A stretch of 64,000 nt of DNA from Ruminococcus flavefaciens (GTDB taxonomy: Bacteria; Bacillota; Clostridia; Oscillospirales; Ruminococcaceae). Shown here piece after piece: positions 16,357 to 24,888 of the stretch. The notes under the pieces were generated by a model. That model saw only the letters and a list, made by a program, of their open reading frames with translations, had not been told where the DNA came from and ran no database searches. Numbering within the stretch: position 1 is the first letter of the stretch; every line of letters starts with the position of its first letter. The stretch lies in NCBI RefSeq assembly GCF_900119075.1, contig NZ_FPIP01000003.1, positions 186,001 to 250,000 on the forward strand. The letters run 5' to 3'. Both the position numbers and the translations under genes were made by a program.

Positions 16357-17448
16357 ATGCCGAAAACAGATATGGCTGTCGGCAAACCGCGCCGACATCT
16401 GTTAAAGGGTATCTCTGATACCAATTTACTGATGTCCATAACCATAGTAGTGTTCATACTTATGTATGTATTCGCTATCTTCGGTCTTGGACAGGGATTT
16501 CTCAAGGCACAGACATTTTTCAATATGCTGAATGCAAATGCCGCGCTTATCATACTTGCCTGCGGAATGACACTGGTCATGATAACAGGCGGAATTGATA
16601 TCTCTCTTGGCGGTATGGCTGCACTGGTAAGTATGTGCTCAGCCGTATTTCTTGATATGCACAGCGGCAGCGTGTTCGGCGCGATAATGATATCACTTGG
16701 TATCGGTCTGGCATTCGGACTGGTACAGGGCTTCCTTGTAGCCTACCTTGACATACAGCCCTTTATCGTAACGCTGGCGGGTATGTTCTTTGCAAGAGGT
16801 ATGACCACCATTGTAAACACAAACCCCTTCAACGTTCAGAACGAGGCTTTCGTAAAGCTCAAGGAAACAAGAATAATAATCCCCGGAATGGGCTCTATCA
16901 ACAAAAGAGGCGATTATATCGACGCTTACATAGAGATCGGCGTTGTTATCGCACTTATCTGTGTTGCCGCACTCTTCGTTTTCCTCAAATGGACCAAGAC
17001 AGGACGCAGCTTCTATGCAGTAGGCGGCAATAAGCAGAGCGCACTTATGCTTGGAGTAAACGTAAAGAGAACTACATTCCTTGCATACCTTATGTGCGGA
17101 ATCTTAGGCGGAATTGGCGGATTTGTTTATTTTATGCACGTCGGTTCGGGTTCAGCTTCTCACGCAACAGGCGCTGAGATGAACGCCATAGCTTCGTCTA
17201 TCATCGGCGGAACTATGCTGACGGGCGGCGTCGGAAATATCATCGGAACATTTTTCGGCGTACTTTCACTTGCTCTTATTCAGAATATCGTATCATCGGT
17301 AGGACTTGACCAGGCATGGTGGACAGGAATCACAAACGCTTCTATGCTTTGCATATTCCTTATCGTTCAGAGTATCATCATCGCCCGCCGCAAGAAGGCT
17401 AATCTTGCAGCAACAAAGCCTACAGCAGCAAAAGGAGTTAAGACATGA
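16357..17448 (+). CDS. Sugar ABC transporter permease 2 (YjfF-like)
   Basis: 363 aa, same BPD_transp_2 family but clearly distinct from permease 1. GMTLVMITGGIDISLGG is the family signature, and YAVGGNKQSALMLGVNVKR is the coupling loop. The ATG follows GGAGGAATAAAT. Its 3' end overlaps the kinase start by 4 bp. It probably forms a heterodimeric channel with permease 1. Confidence 0.9.
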   Translation: MPKTDMAVGKPRRHLLKGISDTNLLMSITIVVFILMYVFAIFGLGQGFLKAQTFFNMLNANAALIILACGMTLVMITGGIDISLGGMAALVSMCSAVFLDMHSGSVFGAIMISLGIGLAFGLVQGFLVAYLDIQPFIVTLAGMFFARGMTTIVNTNPFNVQNEAFVKLKETRIIIPGMGSINKRGDYIDAYIEIGVVIALICVAALFVFLKWTKTGRSFYAVGGNKQSALMLGVNVKRTTFLAYLMCGILGGIGGFVYFMHVGSGSASHATGAEMNAIASSIIGGTMLTGGVGNIIGTFFGVLSLALIQNIVSSVGLDQAWWTGITNASMLCIFLIVQSIIIARRKKANLAATKPTAAKGVKT

Positions 17449-19034
17449 GCAGTGCAGATGAAATAAAGAACGGCAAAGCGGTCATCGGTATCGAATTCGG
17501 CTCGACACGTATCAAAGCGGTCCTCATAGGAGAGGACCACTCACCGCTGGCATCGGGCGTTCACGACTGGCAGAACGAAATGCTTGACGGAGTATGGACA
17601 TATTCTCTTGATAACGTCAGAAAAGGACTTCAGGAATGCTTTGCCGACCTTATGAAAAATGTTGAGGAAGCATACGGGATAAAGCTGGAGACAGCCGCTG
17701 CAATAGGCATATCGGCTATGATGCACGGCTATCTGGCATTTGACGAAAAGGATAAGCAGCTTGTACCTTTCAGGACATGGCGCAATACCATGACCGAGGA
17801 GGCTGCCGACAAGCTTACAGAGGAGTTCAGCTTCAATATACCCCAGCGCTGGAGCATAGCTCATCTCTATCAGGCAATGCTCAATAAGGAGCCTCATGTA
17901 GGCGATATCGCATTTATGACTACCCTTGCAGGATATGTTCACTATATCCTCACAGGTGAAAAGGTCATCGGCGCAGGCGACGCTTCGGGAATCTTCCCAA
18001 TAGACTCAAAGACCTGCGATTACAACAGCGCAATGATGTCGAAGTTCGACAAGCTTGCAGAGGGCACTGCTCTCAACAGGAAGCTTGCTGATATACTTCC
18101 CCGTATAGTCCCCGCAGGCGAGTGCGCAGGCAGACTTACGGCTGAGGGAGCAAAGCTCCTTGATCCTACGGGAACATTCGGCGGCGATATTCCTTTCTGT
18201 CCCCCTGAGGGCGACGCACAGACAGGTATGGCTGCCACAAACAGCATAACTCCAAGGACAGGAAACGTATCCGCAGGTACGTCCATATTCTCCATGATAG
18301 TTCTGGAGAAGGACCTCTCGGCGGTACACCGCGAAATAGATATCGTTACAACTCCCTGCGGCGATCCCGTGGCTATGGTACACTGCAACAGCTGTACCTC
18401 AGACCTTGACGCATGGTTCGGTATCTTCGGCGGATTCCTCAAGGAGATAGGCGTGGATATGCCAAAGGGACAGCTCTACGACAAGCTCTACAGCCTTGCA
18501 GCAGAGGGCGCTCCCGACTGCAATGGCGTAATATCCTACAATTACTATGCAGGCGAGCCCGTTACAGGCGTGAAAAACGGACTTCCTCTGCTTATGCGCA
18601 GCCCTGATACTGCATTCAATATCAGAGACTTTATGCGCAGTCTTGTATATTCATGCGTTGCCGCATTAAAGGCAGGCAATGATATACTCACCGAACAGGA
18701 GCACGTAAGCCTTGAAAGGATATATGCTCACGGCGGTTTCTTCAAGACGCCTGTACCTACGCAGAAATTCCTTGCAGCTGCACTGGGAGCAGATGTTACT
18801 CTCATGCAGACAGCAGGCGAGGGCGGCGCGTGGGGAATAGCGCTTCTTGCTTCATATATGGCTAACAGGAGCAGCGGCGAAAAGCTGACCGACTATCTCA
18901 GCGGCAGAGTATTTGCGGATATGAAGGGCAGCACGGTTTCTCCCGACAAGGAGGACGTTGACGGTCTCAATGCTTATATGAAGAAATACCTCTCGGGACT
19001 TTCAGCTGTAAGAGCGGCAGCCTCCGAGGATTGA
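17445..19034 (+). CDS. FGGY-family carbohydrate kinase, probable L-ribulokinase
   Basis: 529 aa. FGGY kinases phosphorylate sugars with ATP in the cytosol. The N-terminal phosphate loop is GIEFGSTRIKAV; GISAMMHGYLAFD matches the substrate-side motif; GNVSAGTSIFSM is the second phosphate motif; and HGGFFKTPVPTQKFLAAALG with GEGGAWGIALLA is the adenosine region. It lies between the transporter and araA-araD, so it should make L-ribulose 5-phosphate from L-ribulose. It does not look like canonical AraB and could be annotated xylulokinase-like; the assignment rests on context. Confidence 0.78.
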   Translation: MSSADEIKNGKAVIGIEFGSTRIKAVLIGEDHSPLASGVHDWQNEMLDGVWTYSLDNVRKGLQECFADLMKNVEEAYGIKLETAAAIGISAMMHGYLAFDEKDKQLVPFRTWRNTMTEEAADKLTEEFSFNIPQRWSIAHLYQAMLNKEPHVGDIAFMTTLAGYVHYILTGEKVIGAGDASGIFPIDSKTCDYNSAMMSKFDKLAEGTALNRKLADILPRIVPAGECAGRLTAEGAKLLDPTGTFGGDIPFCPPEGDAQTGMAATNSITPRTGNVSAGTSIFSMIVLEKDLSAVHREIDIVTTPCGDPVAMVHCNSCTSDLDAWFGIFGGFLKEIGVDMPKGQLYDKLYSLAAEGAPDCNGVISYNYYAGEPVTGVKNGLPLLMRSPDTAFNIRDFMRSLVYSCVAALKAGNDILTEQEHVSLERIYAHGGFFKTPVPTQKFLAAALGADVTLMQTAGEGGAWGIALLASYMANRSSGEKLTDYLSGRVFADMKGSTVSPDKEDVDGLNAYMKKYLSGLSAVRAAASED

Positions 19035-19049
19035 AAGGATTGATAAAGG

Positions 19050-20483
19050 ATGAAATTTTGGTTTATTACAGGCTCCCAGTTCTTATACGGCGAGGAGACT
19101 CTCAGACAGGTAGACGAGGATTCAAAGAAGATAGTTGCAGGACTGAAGCTGCCTTTCCCTGTTGAGTACAAGAGTACGGTAAAGACAGAAAGAGAGATCG
19201 AGCGTATCATCAAGGAAGCCAACTATGATGACGAGTGCGCAGGAATCATCACTTTCTGCCATACATTCTCGCCCTCTAAGATGTGGATAAACGGACTTGC
19301 ACTTCTCCAGAAGCCATGGCTCCATTTCCACACACAGTTCAATGAGACTATCCCAAATGAAGCTATAGATATGGACTACATGAACCTTCACCAGTCCGCT
19401 CACGGCGACAGAGAGCACGGCTTTATCGGAGCAAGACTCCGTATGCCGAGAGCTGTCGTTGCAGGTCACTGGCAGGATCCCGAGGTACAGGCTAAGATAG
19501 CAGAGTGGCAGCGTGCCGCTGTAGGCGTTATGTTCAGCAAGAGCCTGAAGATAGTTCGTTTCGGCGACAATATGCGCGAGGTAGCTGTTACCGAGGGCGA
19601 CAAGGTAGAGGCACAGCTGAAGCTCGGCTGGCAGGTAAATACCTTCGCAGTAGGCGACCTTGTTGAGATAATGAACGCTGTTACAGACGCAGAGATAGAC
19701 GTTCTCATGAAGGAGTACGCTGAGCTCTACGACTACAAGAAGGAAGACGAAGAGACTATCAGATATCAGGCTCGTGAGGAGATAGCTATCGAGAAGATAC
19801 TTGTCCGCGAGGGCGCAAAGGCATTCTCCAATACCTTTGAGGACCTTCACGGCATGAAGCAGCTCCCGGGACTTGCTACACAGCACCTTATGCACAAGGG
19901 CTACGGCTTCGGCGCAGAGGGTGACTGGAAAACAGCAGGCATGACAGCTATTGTCAAGGCAATGTATCCCGACGGAAATACCTCATTCATGGAGGACTAT
20001 ACATACGATTACAAGCAGCAGCTCATTCTGGGCTCACATATGCTGGAGGTTTGCCCCTCTATCGCAGCTGACAAGCCTCGCATAGAGGTTCACAAGCTGG
20101 GTATCGGCGGCAAGGAGCCCCCTGCAAGAATAGTATTCGAGGGCAAGGCAGGCTCTGCAAAGGCTCTCTCCCTTATCGATATCGGCGGAAGATTAAGACT
20201 TATCTCACAGGACGTTGAGTGCGTAAAGCCATTCCAGTCCATGCCGAATCTCCCTGTTGCAAGAACTATGTGGAGACCTGCGCCTTCATTCCTTGAAGGT
20301 CTCGAATGCTGGATAGTTGCAGGCGGAGCTCATCATACAGTGCTCTCCTATGACATATCAGACGAGGCTGTAAGAAGCTTTGCCCGTATCATGGGCATAG
20401 AGCTTGTTGTTATCAACAAGGATACAACAGTGAACGGTCTTGAGCGCGATATCATGATCGGAGATGTTATCTATGGACGTTAA
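19050..20483 (+). CDS. araA: L-arabinose isomerase
   Basis: 477 aa, slightly shorter than the usual 490-500. It interconverts L-arabinose and L-ribulose using a divalent metal. Characteristic segments are FITGSQFLYGEETLRQV, CHTFSPSKMWI, QFNETIPNEAIDMDYMNLHQSAHGDREHGFI, EDYTYDY, LGSHMLEVCPSI and CWIVAGGAHHTVLSYD. The metal ligands Glu, Glu, His and His are in these blocks. GAAAGG lies 10 nt before the start. The araD start codon lies inside its 3' end. Confidence 0.97.
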   Translation: MKFWFITGSQFLYGEETLRQVDEDSKKIVAGLKLPFPVEYKSTVKTEREIERIIKEANYDDECAGIITFCHTFSPSKMWINGLALLQKPWLHFHTQFNETIPNEAIDMDYMNLHQSAHGDREHGFIGARLRMPRAVVAGHWQDPEVQAKIAEWQRAAVGVMFSKSLKIVRFGDNMREVAVTEGDKVEAQLKLGWQVNTFAVGDLVEIMNAVTDAEIDVLMKEYAELYDYKKEDEETIRYQAREEIAIEKILVREGAKAFSNTFEDLHGMKQLPGLATQHLMHKGYGFGAEGDWKTAGMTAIVKAMYPDGNTSFMEDYTYDYKQQLILGSHMLEVCPSIAADKPRIEVHKLGIGGKEPPARIVFEGKAGSAKALSLIDIGGRLRLISQDVECVKPFQSMPNLPVARTMWRPAPSFLEGLECWIVAGGAHHTVLSYDISDEAVRSFARIMGIELVVINKDTTVNGLERDIMIGDVIYGR

Positions 20484-21159
20484 GGAGCTGAAAGAACGTG
20501 TCCTGAAAGCAAACCTGCTTCTCCCGAAGTACGGGCTTGTTACCTTTACATGGGGCAACGTCAGCGAATACGACCGCGAATCGGGACTTATTGCCATTAA
20601 GCCAAGCGGCGTCGAGTACGACACCATGACGGCTGACGATATAGTTGTCCTGACGCTTGACGGCAAAAAGGTAGAGGGTAAGCTCTCTCCGTCAAGTGAT
20701 ACACCTACACATCTTGAAATTTACAGGAACTTCGACGGAATATGCGGAGTAGTCCACACACACAGCCGCTACGCAACATCATTTGCGCAGGCTTGCATGG
20801 GCATACCGCCCCTCGGTACGACTCATGGCGACTACTTCTACGGCGAGATACCCTGTACACGCGAGATGACAGACGCAGAGGTAAACGGTGAATACGAGCT
20901 TGAAACAGGCAAGGTCATCGTTGAGTGCTGCAAGAACTATGAAAATATCCCTGCGGCTCTTGTTGCCAATCACGGTCCATTCGTGTGGGGCAAGGACTGC
21001 ATGGAGGCTGTGCACAATTCAGTGGTGCTGGAGGAGCTTTCCGCCATGGCGTGGATAACAAAGACTCTCCGCAGCGACACTCCGAATATGCCTCAGCGAT
21101 TGCTTGATAAGCATTTTTTCCGTAAACATGGTGATAATGCCTATTACGGACAAAAATAA
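20473..21159 (+). CDS. araD: L-ribulose-5-phosphate 4-epimerase
   Basis: 228 aa, class II aldolase fold. It converts L-ribulose 5-phosphate to D-xylulose 5-phosphate. The ATG at 20473 is preferred over 20464 because GGAG lies 9 nt before it and family members begin near this residue. Visible are LLPKYGLVTFTWGNVSEYDRESGLIAIKPSGV (cut here in two blocks in the fold), the zinc-binding histidines in VVHTHSRYAT, TTHGDYFYGEIPC and ANHGPFVWG. It overlaps araA by 11 bp and ends the operon. Confidence 0.96.
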   Translation: MDVKELKERVLKANLLLPKYGLVTFTWGNVSEYDRESGLIAIKPSGVEYDTMTADDIVVLTLDGKKVEGKLSPSSDTPTHLEIYRNFDGICGVVHTHSRYATSFAQACMGIPPLGTTHGDYFYGEIPCTREMTDAEVNGEYELETGKVIVECCKNYENIPAALVANHGPFVWGKDCMEAVHNSVVLEELSAMAWITKTLRSDTPNMPQRLLDKHFFRKHGDNAYYGQK

Positions 21160-21209
21160 ACTAAAGACCTCACTTTATAAAAAAAGGATTTTTCTCTCCA
21201 ATTACCGAA

Positions 21210-21242
21210 AAAAGCTCTGTTTTGTAATGAAACAGAGCTTTT
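21210..21242 (+). terminator. Terminator of the arabinose operon
   Basis: AAAAGCTCTGTTT and AAACAGAGCTTTT form a 13-bp perfect stem with a 7-nt loop and a T-rich end. It lies 50 bp after araD. Confidence 0.85.
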
Positions 21243-21279
21243 CTCGTTGTAGTATGTATAAAAGGCTGCCTTACCAAAG

Positions 21280-21320
21280 AACGGGATTCCAAAGGAACAC
21301 AGTCCCTTTGGAATTCCGTT
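21280..21320. repeat. Long 16-bp hairpin between convergent araD and coaX
   Basis: AACGGGATTCCAAAGG pairs with CCTTTGGAATTCCGTT, with a single G-T mismatch and a 9-nt loop. There is no T-run on either side. It may end minus-strand coaX transcription through stability alone, or be a mobile repeat remnant. Confidence 0.6.
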
Positions 21321-21343
21321 CATGGAAAAGCAAGATTTCTCGT

Positions 21344-22114
21344 TTATTTCTTATTCTTCTTGTAAATAATAGCAAGTCCCTTGATAAGGAGATTATTGTC
21401 AAGGATAATTTCGCGCTTGCAAAGCGGTACTACCAGCTCGGAGAGACCTCCTGTAGCAACGGCTGTGCATTTTTCGCCAAGCTCCTCCTCGATACGGTCA
21501 ATGATACCGTCAAGTGCGCTTGCGTTTGAATAGAGGATACCGCTCTTTAAGCAGTCGATAGTGTTTGTGCCGATAACGTGTGCAGGCACCTCAAAATTCA
21601 CCTTGGGGAGCTGTGCTGTACGAGCTGTAAGAGCGTCAGCCGCTACCTTCATGCCTGTGAGGATAAGTCCGCCGCGGTAATTCTTCTTGCTGTCAACGAC
21701 TGAAAGAGTTGTAGCAGTTCCCATGTCGATGATTATCATGGGCACAGGGTACTGATTTATAGCCGCAACAGCGTCTACTGCCTGATCGCTTCCCAGCTGT
21801 GCAGGGTTGTCGATGAGGATATTGAGTCCTGTCTTTACTCCCGGACCTGCTATCATTACGTCAACGTCAAAGAGCTTGCGTATCGCTTCTTTTACAGTGT
21901 TTGTAACCGAGGGAACGACAGATGACATGATAGCGTCATGGATATCCGAGAGGTCGAAGCGGTTCATTTCAAGGATAGTCCTGATAAGTACAGCGTACTC
22001 GGCAGCAGTTGCATTGTGGTTGGTGCTTATGCGCTCAAAGAGCACTACCTCGTCATTGTCGTCAACACAGCCGAAAACGATATTGGTATTTCCGATGTCT
22101 ACTGCTAAAAGCAT
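21344..22114 (-). CDS. coaX: Type III pantothenate kinase
   Basis: 256 aa. First step of coenzyme A synthesis: ATP-dependent phosphorylation of pantothenate, in the cytosol. The ASKHA-fold motifs are visible: DIGNTNIVFG (phosphate loop 1), GADxx-like region LGSDQAVDAVAAINQY, IIDMGTATTLSVVD (phosphate loop 2), GGLILTGMKVAADAL and AVATGGLSELV. The first asp in DIGNT and the D in DMGTAT are the catalytic positions. AAAGGAG precedes the ATG. It is the last gene of a minus-strand run after the esterase gene, with 18 bp between them. Confidence 0.95.
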   Translation of the reverse strand: MLLAVDIGNTNIVFGCVDDNDEVVLFERISTNHNATAAEYAVLIRTILEMNRFDLSDIHDAIMSSVVPSVTNTVKEAIRKLFDVDVMIAGPGVKTGLNILIDNPAQLGSDQAVDAVAAINQYPVPMIIIDMGTATTLSVVDSKKNYRGGLILTGMKVAADALTARTAQLPKVNFEVPAHVIGTNTIDCLKSGILYSNASALDGIIDRIEEELGEKCTAVATGGLSELVVPLCKREIILDNNLLIKGLAIIYKKNKK

Positions 22115-22132
22115 ATTATATCTCCTTTGAAA

Positions 22133-23650
22133 TTAGTATTTGTCCGTGCGGAAAGGCGGCAGGGGCAGGTCGTTTATGCCGAAAAGTCCCACATCTGCGT
22201 AATTTGTCCACTTGTATCGTGCGGCGGCAGGCATTTTCACCTTGTCGCTGCGAAGCTCGATATAGGGCAGTCTTACCGTTGCCTTTGCAGGGTAATAAAC
22301 GCCGTCCTCGCCTGCTATCTCAAAGCCGTCGAGACAGTGCTCGTCCTTGCCTCCCAGTCCCATTTCGCAGTTGGTCAGGTGTATCAGCATGGCGTTTCCG
22401 ATGACCTCAAAGTTATCGTACATAGGCGGCAGGGAATCGCGGCGTGTGATGACCTCGTAGACCTCGCTCATAGCTTGAAGATAGAGCCTGTGAGCTACCT
22501 GAGACTTGTCTGTGGGGTGGATATTGTTCAGCTCTCCGCAGTCAAGACAGACTGCAAGACCTGTATTTTTTACGCTCTTGAAAACGTTCTCCTGAGCCTC
22601 GCGTATCAGCGCCCAGCTCTTGGTGTCGGGATCGTCTATATATCTGAACATGGGCAGCTGCACTATCATAAAGGGCAGTTCCTTGTCTTTCCAGAGGTCG
22701 CGCCAGTTCTCGATAAGGAGCTTCAGCAGAACCTCATAGGTGTTTGGGCGGTGGTCGTCGGATTCGCCCTGATACCACAGCACTCCTGCAAGAGTATAGG
22801 GAGCGATACGCTTCACCATAGTCTCATGGAGACCGCAGGGACGCATGGGGTTCTTTATGCTGTGAGGTCCGGGGTAGCGGTTCTCGCCGCAGTTTTTCAG
22901 CACCTCGTCCCACTTTGCTCCGGGATTCTCGGCGCAGAATTTTATCATGCGCTGCTCCCAAGCCCACTGATAGGTGCTGTATTCGTCGTACTCGGCTATC
23001 ATTTCCTCGTCGGACTTGCCCTTGATAGCTTCGTCGTATTCGTCAAGGTAGGGGCTCAGGCGCTTGTCGCAGCTGAGATAGTCGCGGCTTATCCACGCAG
23101 AAGCAGAGGAGCCGCCCCAGTTGCAGCCGATAATGCCTACGGTAACGCCCAGCCTTCGGCTCAGCTCCCTTGCGAAGTAGTAGCCTACAGCCGACCATGC
23201 TTTTGCGTTATCGGGAGAGGGCGTGCGCCAGCAGCTCTCTTTTTCAGCTTGTTCAAGCTCATCACCGAGTATTGAGCATTTGGGGGTATAATAGAATCTG
23301 ACGTTCTCGCTGTAGCAGCTCGCCAGCGCCGCAGCGCCCTTGCGCTCGTGCTGGAGCTCGAACTCCATGTTGGATTGTCCGCCTGCCAGCCAGACCTCGC
23401 CTATGGCAACGTTGTGGAATACCTTTTTCACAGCGCCGCAGGATATTTCCAGAGTACATGAGCTGTACTCCTTTCGCGGCGGCAGAACAGCTTCCCATCT
23501 GCCGTCCTTGACAACGGCACGGGCAAAGCTTTCAAGCTCGGGTATGCGGACGGTTATTATCTTTTCGTTTTTGCTGCAAGTGCCGAAAACTCGGATATTC
23601 CTGTTTCTTTGCAGCACCATGTTATCGCTGAAAACAGCAGCAGCCTTCAT
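22133..23650 (-). CDS. Sialate O-acetylesterase-like SGNH carbohydrate esterase
   Basis: 505 aa, no signal peptide, so cytosolic or acting on imported oligosaccharides. An N-terminal beta-rich domain (to about residue 85) precedes the SGNH domain with the nucleophile in LAGGQSNMEFE, the oxyanion segment GIIGCNWGGSSASAW, GVLWYQGESDD and the catalytic histidine in NIHPTDKSQVAHR. The family removes acetyl groups from sialic acid or from acetylated xylan and mannan oligosaccharides. Given the arabinose locus nearby, plant-polysaccharide deacetylation is the likelier role. The ATG follows TGAGGTGA. Confidence 0.88.
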   Translation of the reverse strand: MKAAAVFSDNMVLQRNRNIRVFGTCSKNEKIITVRIPELESFARAVVKDGRWEAVLPPRKEYSSCTLEISCGAVKKVFHNVAIGEVWLAGGQSNMEFELQHERKGAAALASCYSENVRFYYTPKCSILGDELEQAEKESCWRTPSPDNAKAWSAVGYYFARELSRRLGVTVGIIGCNWGGSSASAWISRDYLSCDKRLSPYLDEYDEAIKGKSDEEMIAEYDEYSTYQWAWEQRMIKFCAENPGAKWDEVLKNCGENRYPGPHSIKNPMRPCGLHETMVKRIAPYTLAGVLWYQGESDDHRPNTYEVLLKLLIENWRDLWKDKELPFMIVQLPMFRYIDDPDTKSWALIREAQENVFKSVKNTGLAVCLDCGELNNIHPTDKSQVAHRLYLQAMSEVYEVITRRDSLPPMYDNFEVIGNAMLIHLTNCEMGLGGKDEHCLDGFEIAGEDGVYYPAKATVRLPYIELRSDKVKMPAAARYKWTNYADVGLFGINDLPLPPFRTDKY

Positions 23651-23686
23651 GGTGATTCACCTCAGTTCATTGAAAGTCGTGGTGGT

Positions 23687-24631
23687 TTATTTGAATGAGA
23701 GCGCACCCGAATTCTCCATAGCCTTGAGGAGCATGAAGCGCGTTTCGTCGCGGTATTCGGGCTTAGCCATGTAATACATATATGTTTCGAGTACGTTCAG
23801 CGGACTTGCTGTTCGTCCCTCTATTTTGAACTGCTCAAAGCCCATAGGCACGTATTTTTCCCAGATATCGTCGGGAGAGATATGTGTGCGGAGGTTTCTT
23901 ATCTCAAATAGACCTCTCTGTGAGTACGGGCAGTCGCGGAAGTGGTCGGGATCGTACTTTGAAGCGTCAAATGGCAGATTCGGGTACTTCTTGATATGCT
24001 CGTTGTAGGCTATCTGCTGGACGCCGATAGAGTGGTAATGAGCAGAACGGCGCGGACAATTAGGCTCACAGCAGGCATTTGACAGGAACTCGATACGCGG
24101 TCTGTCCGCCATAGGTATCTGCTCCAGCAGGTCGAATCTGTTGTTGAGGTCGTAGTCCATAACGACTATGTGGTAGTCCTTTTTCAGCTCGTCGAGAAGT
24201 CCTTCTATTGTATTGAGGCGCTTGCAGGTGGAGCTCGTCAGCTTGTATTTCGGGAAATTCCTGCGGATATAGTCCTCCAGTATGGGAGACATAACGATAG
24301 CCTCGTTGAGCCCGTTATTGGCTAAATTCAGCACCATGTTGCAGAACTGGTCGCTGAGGTGCTTCTTTTCGAGGGCAGGATTTGTGAAGGTAAATCTCAG
24401 TGGAATGCTCTTTTCGTTGAAGGTCTTGATGACGCTTTTCACGAATGTCTTGTCACAGACGCCGCCCTGAGTTCTGCCGCCGTTCCAGATAGACGGCGGA
24501 AAAACGCCGTAGAACGAAGCTATCTCAACGCCCTCGCGGAAGAGGTCGGGACGGTGCTCCAGAAGCTCTGCAAAGAGCAGGTTAAGCTTGAAATTTCCCG
24601 AAAAGTCGGGCAGATGAAAACGTACTCGCAT
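23687..24631 (-). CDS. U32-peptidase-like protein with a cysteine cluster
   Basis: 314 aa. FLSNACCEPNCPRRSAHYHS and GFEQFKIEGR match the hallmark segments of the U32 family (N..C...CP.R and G.D.FKIEGR), which also includes the iron-sulfur UbiU/UbiV/RlhA proteins. With DCPYSQRG there are four closely placed cysteines that could bind a cluster. The protein is shorter than typical U32 peptidases (about 400) and its first 110 residues are divergent. The ATG follows TAAGGAG. It lies upstream of the esterase and coaX genes on the same strand. The substrate, peptide or RNA-linked, is unknown. Confidence 0.68.
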   Translation of the reverse strand: MRVRFHLPDFSGNFKLNLLFAELLEHRPDLFREGVEIASFYGVFPPSIWNGGRTQGGVCDKTFVKSVIKTFNEKSIPLRFTFTNPALEKKHLSDQFCNMVLNLANNGLNEAIVMSPILEDYIRRNFPKYKLTSSTCKRLNTIEGLLDELKKDYHIVVMDYDLNNRFDLLEQIPMADRPRIEFLSNACCEPNCPRRSAHYHSIGVQQIAYNEHIKKYPNLPFDASKYDPDHFRDCPYSQRGLFEIRNLRTHISPDDIWEKYVPMGFEQFKIEGRTASPLNVLETYMYYMAKPEYRDETRFMLLKAMENSGALSFK

Positions 24632-24653
24632 AGTATTCTCCTTAAATTATGAT

Positions 24654-24888
24654 AAGTTGAAAGTTTAGAGTGTAGAGTTGAGAGTTATGGTGTCGCCTGC
24701 GGCGACGGATTCAAATTGTAGGGGCTGATGCCTAACAGGCACCCATACCCTCTGTCGCTTTGCGACATCTCCCTACACTGTAGGGAGTCACCCACATCAG
24801 CCCGTGATTTATTAAACGGGGCGATGTAGGCATCGCCCCCTACAGGCTAATGGCTAACGGCTTCAAATTTTGCCTTGCAAAATTTGAT
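24654..24888. repeat. Repeat-filled gap between hydE and the U32-like gene
   Basis: Positions 24654-24709 hold a family-B element (TAGAGTTGAGAGTTATGG plus a GTCGCC/GGCGAC hairpin). Positions 24717-24844 hold a family-A element running from TGTAGGGG to CCCCTACA, with internal hairpins GTCGCTTTGCGAC and CTCCCTACACTGTAGGGAG and two half-hairpins of the CTGATG and CGATG types. No gene is visible. Confidence 0.7.

Noticed and set aside
22127..23275. Long open frame of 382 codons on the plus strand
   Set aside because: It is the reverse strand of the esterase gene, which has full SGNH motifs and a good start; the plus-strand frame has none.
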